Assembly: GCA_015178975.1 (NCBI GenBank)
Contig: WHVD01000029.1
Location: forward strand, 248,001-312,000
DNA: 64,000 nt
From: Hysterangium stoloniferum
Taxonomy: Eukaryota > Basidiomycota > Agaricomycetes > Hysterangiales > Hysterangiaceae
Direction: 5' to 3'
Both the position numbers and the translations under genes were made by a program. The notes under the pieces are model-generated. The model had not been told where the DNA came from. It did no database searches and saw nothing but the letters and a program-made list of their open reading frames with translations. This document shows, one piece after another, positions 36,134-47,484 of this stretch (position 1 is its first letter; every line of letters starts with the position of its first letter).

Positions 36134-37611
36134 TTTTCAGTTCTTAACAGATATACTCAAAGCTCAAAAAGAAGATCAATTTACTCTCGACAAAATTCGA
36201 CAGATTTCTGACAGTACCGAAGAAGATTGGCAAAAGAACGAACAAGACTTTTTATGTTTCCAAAACAGAATTTACGTTCCCAACTATCAAAATATTTGAC
36301 TTCAAATTCTTCAATTAAGACACGATCATATTACCGCAGGCCATTTGGGTCAAATGAAAATGTATCGAACAATATATTGAGATTTCTTTTGGCCACAACT
36401 CTGACAAGATATTCAAGATTTTATTTGATCATGTGTAACATGTACAAAATCAAAACTCCATGACATTGACGCATTGGATTACTTAAGCAACTTCTGATCC
36501 CTCTTTGACCATGGCATTCAATCTCGATGGATTTTATCGAACAATTACTGACCTTGAATGGTTACAACTCAATACTCGTAATTGTTGATCGACTTTCAAA
36601 CAAGCAATATTTATTCCAACTCATACTACGATCAATGCTCCCGAACTCGGTCGACTTTTCATACTACATGTCTTTTCAAAACATGGAGTCCCAAGTCATG
36701 TAACTTCTGATTGAGGATCCAAATTTGTGTCGCATTTCTTTCAATCTCTCAGAACAGCACTCGACATGAAACTTCATTTTACTTTGGGATACCATCCTGA
36801 AGGTGATGGACAAACCGAATGAGTCAATCAAACTCTTGAACAATATTTACGAATATATTCCAATTATCAACAAGACAATTGTGCCAAATTACTCCCTTTA
36901 GCTGAGTTCACTTACAACAATACACCTTCCGAAACAACTGGTGAAACACCATTTTTGCTAATAAAGGTTATCATCCATTGTTAGAAATTCACCCTGAAAA
37001 AGATCTAGCTTCAAAAAGATCTAGCTTCTGCTCTAGCTCACGATTATACAACAGATCTCGAAGCTCTACATAAACATCTTAAATCAAATATCCAGAAAGC
37101 ACAAATATGTTATCAAAAATATTCTGACATACATCAAAAAGAGTCATTTGACTTCCTGATCCATTCTCAAGTCTTTGTATGATCCGACTTTATTCAAATG
37201 ACTTGACCATTGAAAAAATTATTGGAAACATTATTAGGCCCATTCGAAATCATTGCTCAACCAGGATCTCATTCATACACATTAAAACTTCCCAATCATC
37301 TCAAAGGAATTCACCCTGTCTTTCATGTTTCAATGTTAGAACCATTTCATCCCAATACTTTCCCAAATCGAAAACAACCTCCTCCTCCACCAATTTATGT
37401 TGAAGAAGAACCCAAATATGAAATTTGAGAAATTTTGGATTCAAAATTCGATAAAAGATATAAAGATTCATTACAGTATTTAGTTGCTTGGTTAGGTTAT
37501 GAAGGAACAGATGAAGAAACTTTGTGGTTAGGATCTCAAGATCTCGAACATGGTTTCGACCTTATTGAAGAATTTCATCAAAAATATCCAAATCTTCCAC
37601 GACATTGAAAA
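36134..37611 (+). pseudogene. pol: Gypsy integrase with chromodomain
   Basis: Integrase zinc region HDHITAGHLGQMKMYRTI followed by CVTCTKSK. The core has VPSHVTSD, LGYHPEGDGQTE and LLPLAEFTYNN-like blocks. A GPFEIIAQPGSHSYTLKLP segment and HPVFHVSML follow, typical of chromoviruses. The chromodomain is near 37414-37606 (EILDSKFDKRYKDSLQYLVA, then WLGYEGTDEETLW). Frequent TGA codons and one duplicated segment near 37005-37030 (AAAAAGATCTAGCTTC). Confidence 0.88.
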
Positions 37612-37620
37612 TTTCACTTA

Positions 37621-38322
37621 CAGCACTTTGCATTACGTAAGGTGTGTGCTAGATTTGTGTGGAAATCTTGCTGAAAGTTGCGAACCTCGTAGCTTGCTCA
37701 ATAATTGACCAATTGTCTTGTAACTTCATATACATATTTTACTACTATATATCTAGTATATTATGATGTTATAACTCCAAAATTTGACCTACAGCATGTT
37801 TCCCAAAATTGCAGTCTATTTGAGCTTCCGAACCAATTTATGAGCCAACAAATGTATCACTCCCAATGAGCTTGTAATATGTTGTTTTATATGTATCTAG
37901 GTAGTAAAAAATGACAGCGCCTGGCTTTTTCTGTCTAAATACCAGCTGCAAACCTGTATGAGGGTAGTTGTATGCATTTACTTGGCAACCTCACTCACAT
38001 TAGCTCTGACCGCAAAAGCCAGGTGCTGTCATTTGTTACTATCTATATACATGTAAAACAACATATTACAAGCTCATTGGGAGTGACAGATCTGTTGGCT
38101 CATGAATTGGTTTGCAAGCTCAAATGGACTGCAATTTTGGAAAACATGCTGTAAGTCAAATTCTGGAGTTATAACATTATAATATACTAGATATATAGTA
38201 TTAGAATACGTATATGAAGTTACAAGACAATTGGTCAATTATTGAGCAAGCTACGAGGTTCGCAACTTTCAGCAATATTTCCATGCAAATCTAGCACATG
38301 CCTTACGTAATGCAAAGTGCTG
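37621..38322. mobile_element. foldback / long-TIR MITE with TA target duplication
   Basis: The left arm starts CAGCACTTTGCATTACGTAA and the right arm ends with its reverse complement. Arms of about 315 bp (37621 to about 37936, and about 38006 to 38322) surround a 70-bp centre. TA dinucleotides flank it (37619-37620, 38323-38324). There is no transposase. CAG ends with TA duplication fit a Tc1/mariner-pogo-type origin. The arms differ mostly by point changes, with some CG/TG differences. Confidence 0.8.
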
Positions 38323-38574
38323 TAACTATCTTTCGACACTTATTTTGACAAAATTCGACAAAATTGAAAAAAATCATCAAAATGTCAAAACATCAATTAA
38401 ATCAAAATTTCAAATATCTATAAATATTCAATTCCCTCCTCTCTCAACTCTGCCATCTTATCAAACCATGCCCCTCTAAATCTCCCACTATTAATGCTAA
38501 TATCAGTTTCCTTGCTAAAATCCCCACTTTTGACCAATTTTTTCGACAAAATCGAAAAATCATCCCTGAATGCT

Positions 38575-39248
38575 TTAACCACCAATTAAATCCTCCATTC
38601 TCTTTTCCATTTTCGACATTCTTTCGCTCATCAATTTCATTTCTCTCTCCAAGTGATTATCTGATCGAATTTCCAACCTTCTTAACCATCTAGAAAAATT
38701 TGACAACTTCGACATGATGTTGCGATGAATATTCTTCCTTTGTCCAAGTTTGTGAATTCCAGGACTGCCATTTTCAATCTCATCATCTGACTCTTCAATT
38801 ACATTTCGACTTTTCTTTCAGTTTCAATGTGGTTTTCTGGCTGGCCTATTTATGGTCCAATAACAGGCCTGATGCAATCGATTGCAGCAATCACAGTTTG
38901 ATGATGTGTTTGTTTTCTTGCACACGAAATTTGTATTAAAACACATTGTGCAACTGAAAAAACAAATTAGCAAAATTGGAAAAAATTCAACAAATCGAAA
39001 AATTACAAATTTTCCGATTTTGCTTCAAATTCCCATTGCATTCCAATTCCTTTACGAGTTGCCTTATTGAACGGTTCTTCGCAATCTGCTAAACACTTTT
39101 TGGGAATTTCTTCTAAAAAATAACTAATTAACTAATTTAAAGAAATCCCAGAAATCAACTTACCAATCACATCAACAACTATATCTTTCTCTTCGAAACC
39201 CAAGAATTTGGATTCTGATTTGAATTGATCACCTTCTATGTCAGACAT
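38575..39248 (-). pseudogene. antisense spliced cysteine-rich gene inside the Gypsy element
   Basis: It lies on the strand opposite gag-pol, between the chromodomain and 3' LTR. The ATG at 39248 opens MSDIEGDQFKSESKFLG. Intron 1 is GTAAGT...TTTTTTAG and intron 2 is GTAATT...TTTTTCAG. Both are about 50-60 bp and join in frame. Exon 2 holds KKCLADCEEP. Exon 3 has the cysteine cluster CTMCFNTNFVC...CDCCNRLHQAC, an acidic patch (VIEESDDE) and a charged helix likely to be a coiled coil (LEREMKLMSERMSKMEKRM), ending at 38575. Two TGA codons (38818-38826) fall in an R-rich stretch and look like CGA to TGA. I infer a metal-binding, possibly nucleic-acid-binding accessory protein of about 190 residues, now inactivated. 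No family name is assigned. Confidence 0.65.
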
Positions 39249-39326
39249 TGATTGATGAAAATGAAAATAGATAATGAAAATTTTTCAAACTCCGACCTCA
39301 TGGGCTCAGTCACAAGGGAAGGATAC

Positions 39327-39640
39327 TGTCACAACTGTCACAAGTCACAATATTGTCACAAACATTCAAAGGTAATATTCAACAACTCTTCAACTCATTG
39401 AATTCGACTTGATAAACCCAAACATTATTCAACAACATCGAATCACTTTTGACATGTCTCATTTCGGCATCACGAATGATTTCATTATTAGATTATAATA
39501 TAGTCATAATGATATGAAGAAAAACATAAAAGGGCCACAAAAGGAGTGAGGGAAGTCAGTCAAAATATCTGTAAATTAGTGATATTAATAATCTAACTTG
39601 TCGTAACTTCTTTGACAAATACTTCTGTGAGTTCTCGTGA
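39327..39640 (+). repeat. Gypsy 3' LTR (disrupted)
   Basis: TGTCACAACTGTCACAAG start, matching 31149. About 120 bp of unrelated sequence separates the ACATGTCTCATTTCG and TCTTTGACAAATACTTC blocks, which are contiguous in the 5' LTR. Confidence 0.6.
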
Positions 39641-39739
39641 CTGGTAATAGCCTCTTATTCATCGACAGGGTGAATATATAATTTGTCGAACAAGGCTTTT
39701 GAGTTCAATCAATAGAATACTATTCAACTTTATTGAAGA

Positions 39740-40225
39740 ATAATTGATTTGTGACAAGACTGGAATGTATGTTATACCAAATCCAGTAATCATGAAATCC
39801 AAACTAGTAATCATGAAACAAGATAAGTAAACATTAAATTAGGTGTTAGGAGCAGAATAGAATGGGGGTGGAGTCCAAAACATGACAGGTCATTAGACCA
39901 TAATGGGAACGGGGTGGGAGCAGAGTCTGAAATGTGACAGGTCATTTGACCATAATGGGAACAGGGCTCAGTTAGAGAGCTGATGGGTTTTCCAAGCGGA
40001 GTCCAGTGACTGATGTGTGGGACAGGGTTGGAGATAGACAGGTACAACATGCATGGGTCCTGGTGGGTATTCCGGTGACTGATTCATGAGACAATGAAGG
40101 TCGGACATGGACAGGTTTGATGTCCAGGTGCCAGTGGGTGTTCCAGTTAACTGATAACTGGTGCATGTAGGGTGTGGGTGCATATAGGGTAGTGCCCAGA
40201 GTCTGGTGGGTTTTCTGGTCATAAC
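39740..40225 (-). repeat. LTR fragment related to the solo LTR at 56285-57508
   Basis: The reverse complement shares TATGGTC-AATGACCTGTCA, ACTGGATTTGGTAT and the TCACTGGACTCCG-type blocks with 56285-57508. It interrupts the RT start of the adjacent Copia relic. Neither terminus is preserved. Confidence 0.65.
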
Positions 40226-42060
40226 ACATTCACCCTGTCTTGCTTCCTCCCAGGCCCTACCTTCCTCTCCAGGCATATTCAACACTTCTTCAATTGTGGG
40301 ATCTCTTGTCATTGCAGAAAATGTGACTGGCTTGTCATCCATATTTTTACTTCCAGCATCATGTTCTTCTGCTGAAACTGCACTAGCTCCATCATGAATT
40401 TTTCCAGATCTCATCATACCCTGCAGATAATCTGGGATGTTTGAAACCAGACATGGTTCTTCTAATAGTTTATCCTTTTCTTCACTAGGTTGATAAATAT
40501 GAGGATGATGTGGGATTATAATTGTCAGCCTGGGCTGTGGTGGACTTGTTGTTGATTGTGTCAGAAGTACATTTGTTATTTCTTTGAATTGACCTTCATC
40601 TCCATATAGCACTGGTGATGGTAACATCATAGCATCCTCATGAAATATTGCATCTTATACCTTTCAATTCATCTTGTCCCAGGAAACCACACCAAATAAC
40701 CTGAAGGATATGGTTCATAACCCACTAAGTAACCCATCCTCAAACAAGAGTCCCATTGCTGATGTTTTTGTTTGGGAATCGCCACACTAACTGGACTTCC
40801 AAATATACACAGATGCAACAAATCTGGTTTTTTACTCATAATACCTTCAAGTGGTGTATGTCCATTGTTAGCATGCAATGGACTGTGGTTATCAGGTAAA
40901 CCATTATTTTCACTGCAATTGACCATAAACACTTGGGAGGTTTTGACACATATAATAGGGTTCAAGCTTCTTCTGCTATTTTCGTCACATACAACATAGT
41001 TTGCACCCCTTCTGTAATGGTGCATATTCCCCTGTCTGCAACACTATTCTGCTGTGGTGTATATGACACTGAGGTAAATAATGCTATTCCTTTTGTTAAC
41101 AGATGATTCCTAAATTCTGAATTTATTAGCTCAGTTCCATTGTCCATCATAACTCCTTGGACTCTTGTATTAAATAATGTCTCCAGCTGAGTCACATATT
41201 CCTGTACTTTGTGGACTGTTTCCAGCTTGCTTCCTAACATTTCAATCCATATAGGATGGGAAAAATCATTGACAATGATAATAAAATAATTCTTCTTGTC
41301 AAAACATGTTGGTTCCATAGGTCCTGCAAGATCCAGATGAAGTAATTCACCTAATTTGCTTGCTCTGGATCATCCAATTTTGAATGGGCTTTTATTGCTG
41401 TTTGCCTTCAATACGTGCAATACAATAAGCCTTGGGACCTTCAATTTCATCAATTTCTATCCCAGTTGCATAATAACATGAGAGATTCCTAATAGTGTCT
41501 GCATTCAAATGCCCTAGACACTGATGCCTTTTCATTATGTAGCATTTCGAATTTGCAGAAAAAACTAAAGGTACATATGTACATCTTCCAGCCTATTCTT
41601 CAATTTGTCATCCCATTGACTCATATATTCACATATTTCCAGTGATGCAAAGATCGTGTCCAACTGAAAAGGATAAACATTATCTCTCTCTTTTGTTTTA
41701 ATGAGAGTGTGGCCAGAAGGGTCAATAATAGTTGAACTGCTTTTACTCAGCACAATGCAATAACTATCCTTGAAGAATTGTGCTGGGTTACAGAGTTGCA
41801 CCTTGACTTCAGCAGTCCATTTGACATTTGGGATTTCACCATGAATTCCAGCCCAAAATTCATCACTTTAAATCACCAAGTGCTGATACACTGGGCATGG
41901 ACATAAGCACCATTTGCCATCAGTATTTTCTTCAAAGTTCTATATGCTATAAAATCATGTACATCTTGCATACTTGGTACATAATGTCCTGATGCTGTTG
42001 AATCCAGGAAATATTTGTGTTGCACACTCTCCTTACTCAATAAGAATGTTGATTCTATGG
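40226..42060 (-). pseudogene. Copia protease-integrase relic
   Basis: Minus-strand blocks in order: protease LDSTASGHYVPS near 41990, integrase core (NDFSHPIWIEML, VMMDNGTELINSEF, YTPQQNSVADR), integrase C-terminal region (HTPLEGIMSKKPDLLHLCIF, MGYLVGYEPYPSGY), and the start of the RT linker (DPTIEEVLNMPGEEGRAW). It has several stops, and gag and most of RT are missing. Confidence 0.8.
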
Positions 42061-42068
42061 AATACCTG

Positions 42069-42828
42069 TTAGGGAAACACTAACAAGGCTACAAAAACAA
42101 AGAAAGAGAGGAAGTAATGTTAGAAATGGGAAAATACAATATCTATATGTGACAGACTGTTATAAGACCCAGGTTTGCCATCAGTTATATAAACTGTTAT
42201 AAGAGCACAAGTTGGCATCATAAGTCCTTATATATATGTATATATAATCCATCATATAATACTAGACTATAGGTCCAGTAGCTCAGTGCTTAAGAACACC
42301 TGCATATAAAGCCAGGAGGTCCTTGGTTCAATCCCAAGCTGGCTCAATTCTTTTCTATGCCTTACCAAGTAAAACAAGTAGGAGGGATAAGAGATGGAAG
42401 TTCTAATGACTCAAGATCACACTTGTATGTAGTGGAAATCCTAAGAGATTGAAACTGGGGTTTGACTATGTACATCTTAGGTATTTATACTAAGGGGAAA
42501 ACTAAAATAAATTTAGAAAAGAAAACTAAACTAAGGTTTCAAGTTTATTTATTATCATGTGTTGTGTGCATTGCACAATGGATGCAGACAGCCATTTCAG
42601 TGCAAATGTGCATTCACATGTTTGCTTAATGCTGCACACAAACATGTACATGGCACTGTTGCAGATGACACCACATGCAGGTGACATTGTGTGTGTCACA
42701 TATTGTTACATTATGTGCATCATGCATTGCAGTTCATCATAGCATCATCGTGAACAGATGCTTGTGTGGCATCACACATGTATGTGTGAACTAAATTATG
42801 TAATACAAATACAAATTAAAATAAACAA
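42069..42828 (-). repeat. LTR of the Copia relic, carrying a tRNA-like segment
   Basis: Minus strand starts about TGTTTATTTTAATT and ends GTTAGTGTTTCCCTAACA beside the relic. Its 3' third (TTTCAATCTCTTAGGA, ACAAGTGTGATCT, GTAGCCTTGTTAGTG) matches the LTRs of the chromovirus at 56115-59767. The 5' limit is inferred. Confidence 0.55.
42272..42345 (+). ncRNA. tRNA-like sequence
   Basis: GGTCCAG...CTGGCTC acceptor arm with one mismatch. A-box-like TAGCTCAGTGC and exact B box GGTTCAATCCC, with T stem CTTGG/CCAAG. The D and anticodon arms are poor. Probably a tRNA pseudogene or SINE head captured in the LTR, not a working tRNA. Confidence 0.5.
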
Positions 42829-43265
42829 GGCTGTGACCCGTGGGGGGCAAGCCCCCACCATGCTACCACCCCACAACTTTACTCGGTCACTTCGCGACCT
42901 GGTGGATCAATCATAATGTCTTTAAACACTGCATCAGTAGTAGTAGTCATATCCTATTCTGATTCAGAGACTTATCTTAAAATGATTAAAGTCTACATTA
43001 TTCAGAATTATATACACTATATACTTTTGTAAATTCACTGAACTTAAAAAACATAAGTCGGTCTCCTGTTTGAACCTTGCTGAATACTTACTCATGGATC
43101 AATAATAACATCCTTAAATACTACATTCAGTCATATCAGTGTTATGGAGTATGATTTTCACTCTTCTCCAATTTTTTTCTCTTGAAACACCAACATACAA
43201 CTGTCTATGTGGGAAGACAGATCCAATCCAATTAATTTTAAAGATTTACCCTGTGACTTATTGAC
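42829..43265 (-). mobile_element. Helitron 3'-end remnant
   Basis: The minus strand retains the C-terminal helicase motif region: KSQGKSLKLIGLDL and, one frame over, QLYVGVSREKNWRRVKII. These match the full Helitron near 47640-47800. A GC-rich hairpin (GTGGGGGGC-A-AGCCCCCAC, 42840-42858) lies near its end, as at 47485-47505. Confidence 0.75.
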
Positions 43266-43379
43266 TACTTAACTTTAGACATTGAATCTATGTAGAATTG
43301 AGCAGTTTCACACAGTTTGCTTGCATTTGGTCAGTTGGCACTTCATTTTTGATTCAAGCAGTTGAGGTTTTTGAATTGG

Positions 43380-43590
43380 TTGCAATTATTTGCTTTGATT
43401 GGAAATTTGCCATTTTATTTTGATTTGATTTATTCTATTTTTAAACTTTTTATTTTTATTTATTGTATTATTTTTATTTATAGTATTATTTTTATTTATT
43501 CTATTTTATTTCATTTTTAAGACATTTTTATTTATTGCATTATTTTGGATTTATTCTATTTTATTTTATTCTCAAACTTTTATTTTGATT
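43380..43590. repeat. AT-rich tandem repeat, left block
   Basis: Degenerate about 20-bp units of the type TTTTATTTATTGTATTATT. A similar block lies on the far side of the satellite at 46544-46790. Confidence 0.7.
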
Positions 43591-43599
43591 CAAAAAAGC

Positions 43600-45535
43600 A
43601 GTGGGAACAGGATGGAGAGAGAAGGAAACAGTGCACGCACCAACTGGAGGAAAGAGAGCAGTCTGATCAGTGCAGGATGGAGAGAGCAGGAAAGGGTATA
43701 TGCACCAACTGGAGCAAAGAGAGGAGCCCATTCAGAGGAGGGCAAAGAAAGAAGGAAAGGGTACATGCACAAACTGGAGGAAAGAGAGAAGAGGTCAATC
43801 AGAGGAGGGGGAAGAGAGAACAAAAGGGTAAATGCATGAACTGCAGGAAAGAGAGATCCTGATCAGAGGAAGATGGAGAGAGAAAGAAAGGGTACATGCA
43901 CAGCCTGGAGAAAAGAGAGGGGAGCCTGATCAGAGAAGGATGAGGAGAAGCAAAGGGTACATGTACTGCCTGGAGGAAAGAGAGAAAGGGCCAATCAAAG
44001 GGGGACGAAAAGAGAAGGAATGGGTACACACACATCCTTGAGGAAAGAGAAAGAAGGCCAGTCAGAGGATGAAGAGAGAGGAAAGGGGCACACACACAAA
44101 CTGGAGGAAAGAGGGAGGAGACAGGTCAGAAGAAGACAAAGAGAGAAGGAAAGGGTACATGAACATCCTGGAGGAAAGAGAAAGTGGGCCAATCAGAAGA
44201 GGATGACGGGAGAAGGAAAGGGTACATGAACTGACTGGAGGTAAGAGAGGAGGCCAGTAGGATGAAGAGAGAAGAAAGGGACACACACACATCCTAGAGG
44301 AAAGAGGAGGCCAATCAGAGGATGAAGAGAGAAGGAAACGGTACACACACCTCCTGGAGGAAAGAGAGAGGACGAAGGGAGAAGGAAACAGTACATGCAC
44401 TGGCTGGAGGAAAGAGAAAAGAGGCCAATTAGAGGAGGACAAATAGAGAAGGAAATGGTACACGCACCTCCTGAGAGAGGAGGCTGATCAGAGGACAAAG
44501 GGAGAAAGACACGGTACACCCACCAGCTGTAAGGGCGACTCTCTAGACCACACTGACTCGCACTGTGACTGAGCTGGGGTGCTAGCAGAGGAAATCTGAA
44601 GTGAGTTTTATACCTATCTAATTACATACATGTAGAATACAGTCTTACTTACCTAGCAGAGGAAATCCGAAGAGAAAAGTCTAAGGAATCCTCAGCTAGT
44701 GTGTGACTAACTAAAGGTGCAGCGGAGTTTGAAAATGTGATAACAGCAAGTGCCCTCACCCTTTATTTATGAAACTATATTAAGGAAAGTCAGGAGTGAA
44801 ATTGGAAAACTTAAGATTGTCCCCTGACACCAGCTGGAGGAAAGAGAGGAGGACAATCAGAGGAGGACAAAGGGAGAAAGAAATAGTACACACACTGGCT
44901 GGAGGAAAGAGAGGAGGCCAATTAGAGGAGGACAAAGAGAGAAGGAAATGGCACACCTCCTGGAGGAAAGAGAGAGGAGGACAGAGGGAGAAGGAGCAGT
45001 ACACGCACCGGCTGGAGGAAAGAGAGAGGAGGACAAAGGGAGGGAGCAGTACACGCACCGGCTGGAGGAAAGAGAGGGGGCCGATCAGAAGAGGACAGAG
45101 AGAGGGAAAGGGAACACACACCGGCTGGAGGAAAGAGAGGGGGCCAATCAGAAGAGGACAGAGAGAGAGGGAAATGGAATGTGCACCGGCTGCAGGAAAG
45201 AGAGAGGAGGCAAATCAGTGCAGGACAGAGGAAGAAGGAAATGGTAGATGCACCGGCTGGAGGAAAGAGAGAGGGTCCCAATGAGAGGAGGATGGACAGA
45301 GAAGGAAACAGTACACACACCTGGAGGAAAGAGAGGAGGATGATCAGAGGACAAAGAGAGAGGAAATGGTACATGCACCAGCTGGACAAAAGAGAGAAGA
45401 GGTCAATCAGAGGAGGACGGAAAGAGAAGGAAACATTACACACACTCGCTGGAGGAAAGAGAGAGGAGGCGGATTAGCACAGGATGGAGGGAGAAGGAAA
45501 GAGTACACACATCACCTGGAGGAAAGAGAGGGTGC
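43600..45535. repeat. purine-rich satellite, unit about 60-75 bp
   Basis: More than 20 diverged units of the form CTGGAGGAAAGAGAG, then CCAATCAGAGGAGGA, then AGAGAGAAGGAAA, then GGTACACACAC. It is strongly purine-biased on the plus strand. Open frames here are a by-product of composition. It is interrupted by a 298-bp insertion at 44530-44827. Confidence 0.85.
44530..44827. mobile_element. 298-bp MITE-like insertion in the satellite
   Basis: Flanked by direct copies of CACCAGCTG (44521-44529, 44828-44836). Its ends are loosely inverted (TAAGGGCGAC and TCAGGG-GAC). Inside, AGCAGAGGAAATC is repeated about 70 bp apart. Non-coding. The 8-9 bp duplication and -AGGG- ends are compatible with hAT. 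Confidence 0.65.
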
Positions 45536-45540
45536 ACTGC

Positions 45541-45868
45541 ACCGTGAATGGGAGAGGGTGCACCGTGAATGGGAGAGGGTGCACCGTGAATGGGAGAGGG
45601 TGCACCGTGAATGGGAGAGGGTGCACCGTGAATGGGAGAGGGTGCACCGTGAATGGGAGAGGGTGCACCGTGAATGGGAGAGGGTGCACCGTGAATGGGA
45701 GAGGGTGCACCGTGAATGGGAGAGGGTGCACCGTGAATGGGAGAGGGTGCACCGTGAATGGGAGAGGGTGCACCGTGAATGGGAGAGGGTGCACCGTGAA
45801 TGGGAGAGGGTGCACCATGAATGGGAGAGGGTGCACCGTGAATGGGAGAGGGTGCACAGTGGATGGGA
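45541..45868. repeat. 21-bp minisatellite A, about 15 copies
   Basis: Near-perfect units GTGCACCGTGAATGGGAGAG plus G. The unit is a multiple of three with no stops in several frames, giving artefactual heptapeptide ORFs on both strands. Confidence 0.92.
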
Positions 45869-45959
45869 GGGGGTGGATGGGTACACGGTGGATAGGTGCC
45901 GGTGGATGGGTGTGTGGTGGATGGGTGCAGGTGCGTGGTGGATGGGAGCAGGTGTGCGA

Positions 45960-46543
45960 TGGATGGGTGCATGGTAGGAGCAGGTGCATGGTGGATGGGA
46001 CAGGTGCGTGGTGGATGGGAGCAGGTGCGTGGTGGATGGGAGCAGGTGCGTGGTGGATGGGAGCAGGTGCGTGGTGGATGGGAGCAGGTGCGTGGTGGAT
46101 GGGAGCAGGTGTGCGGTGGATGGGAGCAGGTGCACTGTGGATGGGAGCAGGTGCACAGTGGATGGGAGCAGGTGCACAGTGGATGGGAGCAGGTGCGCAG
46201 TGGATGGGAGCAGGTGCACGGTGGATGGGAGCAGGTGCACGGTGGATGGGAGCAGGTGCGCAGTGGATGGGAGCAGGTGCACGGTGGATGGGAGCAGGTG
46301 CGCAGTGGATGGGAGCAGGTGCACGGTGGATGGGAGCAGGTGCGCAGTGGATGGGAGCAGGTGCACGGTGGATGGGAGCAGGTGCGCAGTGGATGGCAGC
46401 AGGTGCACGGTGGATGGGAGCAGGTGCACGGTGGATGGGAGCAGGTGCACGGTGGATGGGAGCAGGTGCACGGTGGATGGGAGCAGGTGCACGGTGGATG
46501 GGAGCAGGTGCACGGTGGATGGGAGCAGGTGCACAGTGGATGG
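45960..46543. repeat. 21-bp minisatellite B, about 26 copies
   Basis: Units GGTGCACGGTGGATGGGAGC plus A, related to array A. From about 46190 to 46400, GCGCAGTGG and GCACGGTGG versions alternate, giving a 42-bp higher-order repeat. Not a gene despite 300-codon open frames on both strands. Confidence 0.92.
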
Positions 46544-46790
46544 GATTTATTGTATCCCATTTTGATTTACTGTATCTTAGTTTGATTTATTGTATTTTAT
46601 TTTGATGTACTGTATTTTATTTTGATTTATTGTATTTTATTTTTATTTATTATATTGTTTTTGGATTCATTGAATTTGAATTTTATTTATTTTATTTTAT
46701 TTTCAATTATTATTTTTTCTTCTTGATTTATCACATTTTATTTTCATTTATTGTATTTTATTTGAATTATTATGATTTTATTGAGATTTT
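46544..46790. repeat. AT-rich tandem repeat, right block
   Basis: About 20-bp units TTTTGATTTATTGTATTTTA, the counterpart of 43380-43590. Confidence 0.75.
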
Positions 46791-46869
46791 CCCAGAAATC
46801 CTTACAGACCTCCCCCAGGGATATGGGATCCTTCTCCGGAGAACTGGCCTCAAAATTCCTCCATTGAAG

Positions 46870-47040
46870 GCTGTGGGAAATGTGCCCATGTGTAGTGTGG
46901 GAAATGCTGATATGAAGGTTGCGGGACATGGTCCCCTGAGCAGCATGGGAAATGGTTATGTCAACAGCACAGGAAATGGTTACATCAACGGTGCGGGAAA
47001 TGCTTATGTGAATGGCGTGGGAGAGAGTTGTGGGAAATAT
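46870..47040. repeat. 24-bp tandem repeat
   Basis: Six or so units of GGAAATGGTTATGTCAACAG type (peptide GNGYVNSx in the open frame). Part of the Helitron-flanking tandem repeats. Confidence 0.7.
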
Positions 47041-47074
47041 CTCCATTAGGGTGTGTGAACTGGTTCCACAAATG

Positions 47075-47300
47075 TGAGAAATACTCCCATGCATGTCCCG
47101 CGGCATTACAAAATACCTCTGCACACCCTGATATAATACTCCTGCACATGTCAAAATACTCCCGTGCATGTAAAAATACCTCCGCACGTTACAAAATACT
47201 TCCGTGCCTGTTACAAAATACTCCTGCAGCGCCAAAAATACTCCCGCAAGTGCAGAAAAACTCCTGTGGCGCTATGAAATACTCCCACGAGTGCAGAAAT
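47075..47300. repeat. about 22-bp tandem repeat
   Basis: Roughly ten diverged units AAAATACTCCCGCACATGT. It lies between the 24-bp array and the Helitron 3' end. Confidence 0.7.
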
Positions 47301-47484
47301 GCACCCGTGCTGACTAATAAGAGAATTCGGGCACTCCGCACCCTCACAAATTTGGGAAAAATTCAGGTGCTCTGCACCCTCACGCATTGGGGTGCCTGTG
47401 GTGCCTAAAAACGCCCACCACCCACCAAGCAACTTTACTTTATATGACAAGCCTGGGACTTGCTACGCTGTGGGCTCCGGCTTG

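Larger units (their letters stand above)
31149..39640 (+). mobile_element. old chromodomain Gypsy (Ty3) element with nested insertions
   Basis: LTR sequence starting TGTCACAACTGTCAC at 31149 recurs at 39327. Between them lie gag, protease, RT, integrase and chromodomain in Gypsy order, heavily interrupted by TGA. Two solo LTRs (33376-34623, 35408-36133) and a foldback element (37621-38322) are nested inside. A spliced antisense gene lies near the 3' LTR. The right LTR is itself disrupted after about 39480, so the 3' boundary is approximate. Confidence 0.85.

Noticed and set aside
42272-42345. A functional tRNA gene
   Set aside because: The B box is perfect, but the acceptor arm has a mismatch and the D and anticodon arms are poor. 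It lies inside an LTR.
43545-45477. Many 80-170-codon frames rich in Glu/Arg/Lys (plus) or Ser/Pro/Leu (minus)
   Set aside because: They are explained by the purine-rich satellite. No start, splice or domain evidence.
45541-46543. A CRISPR-like array
   Set aside because: Units are contiguous 21-mers with no unique spacers, in a eukaryotic context.
45366-46605. Open frames of 200-374 codons on both strands with heptapeptide repeats
   Set aside because: They result from 21-bp tandem repeats that lack stops in several frames. Codon use and both-strand openness do not fit a protein gene.
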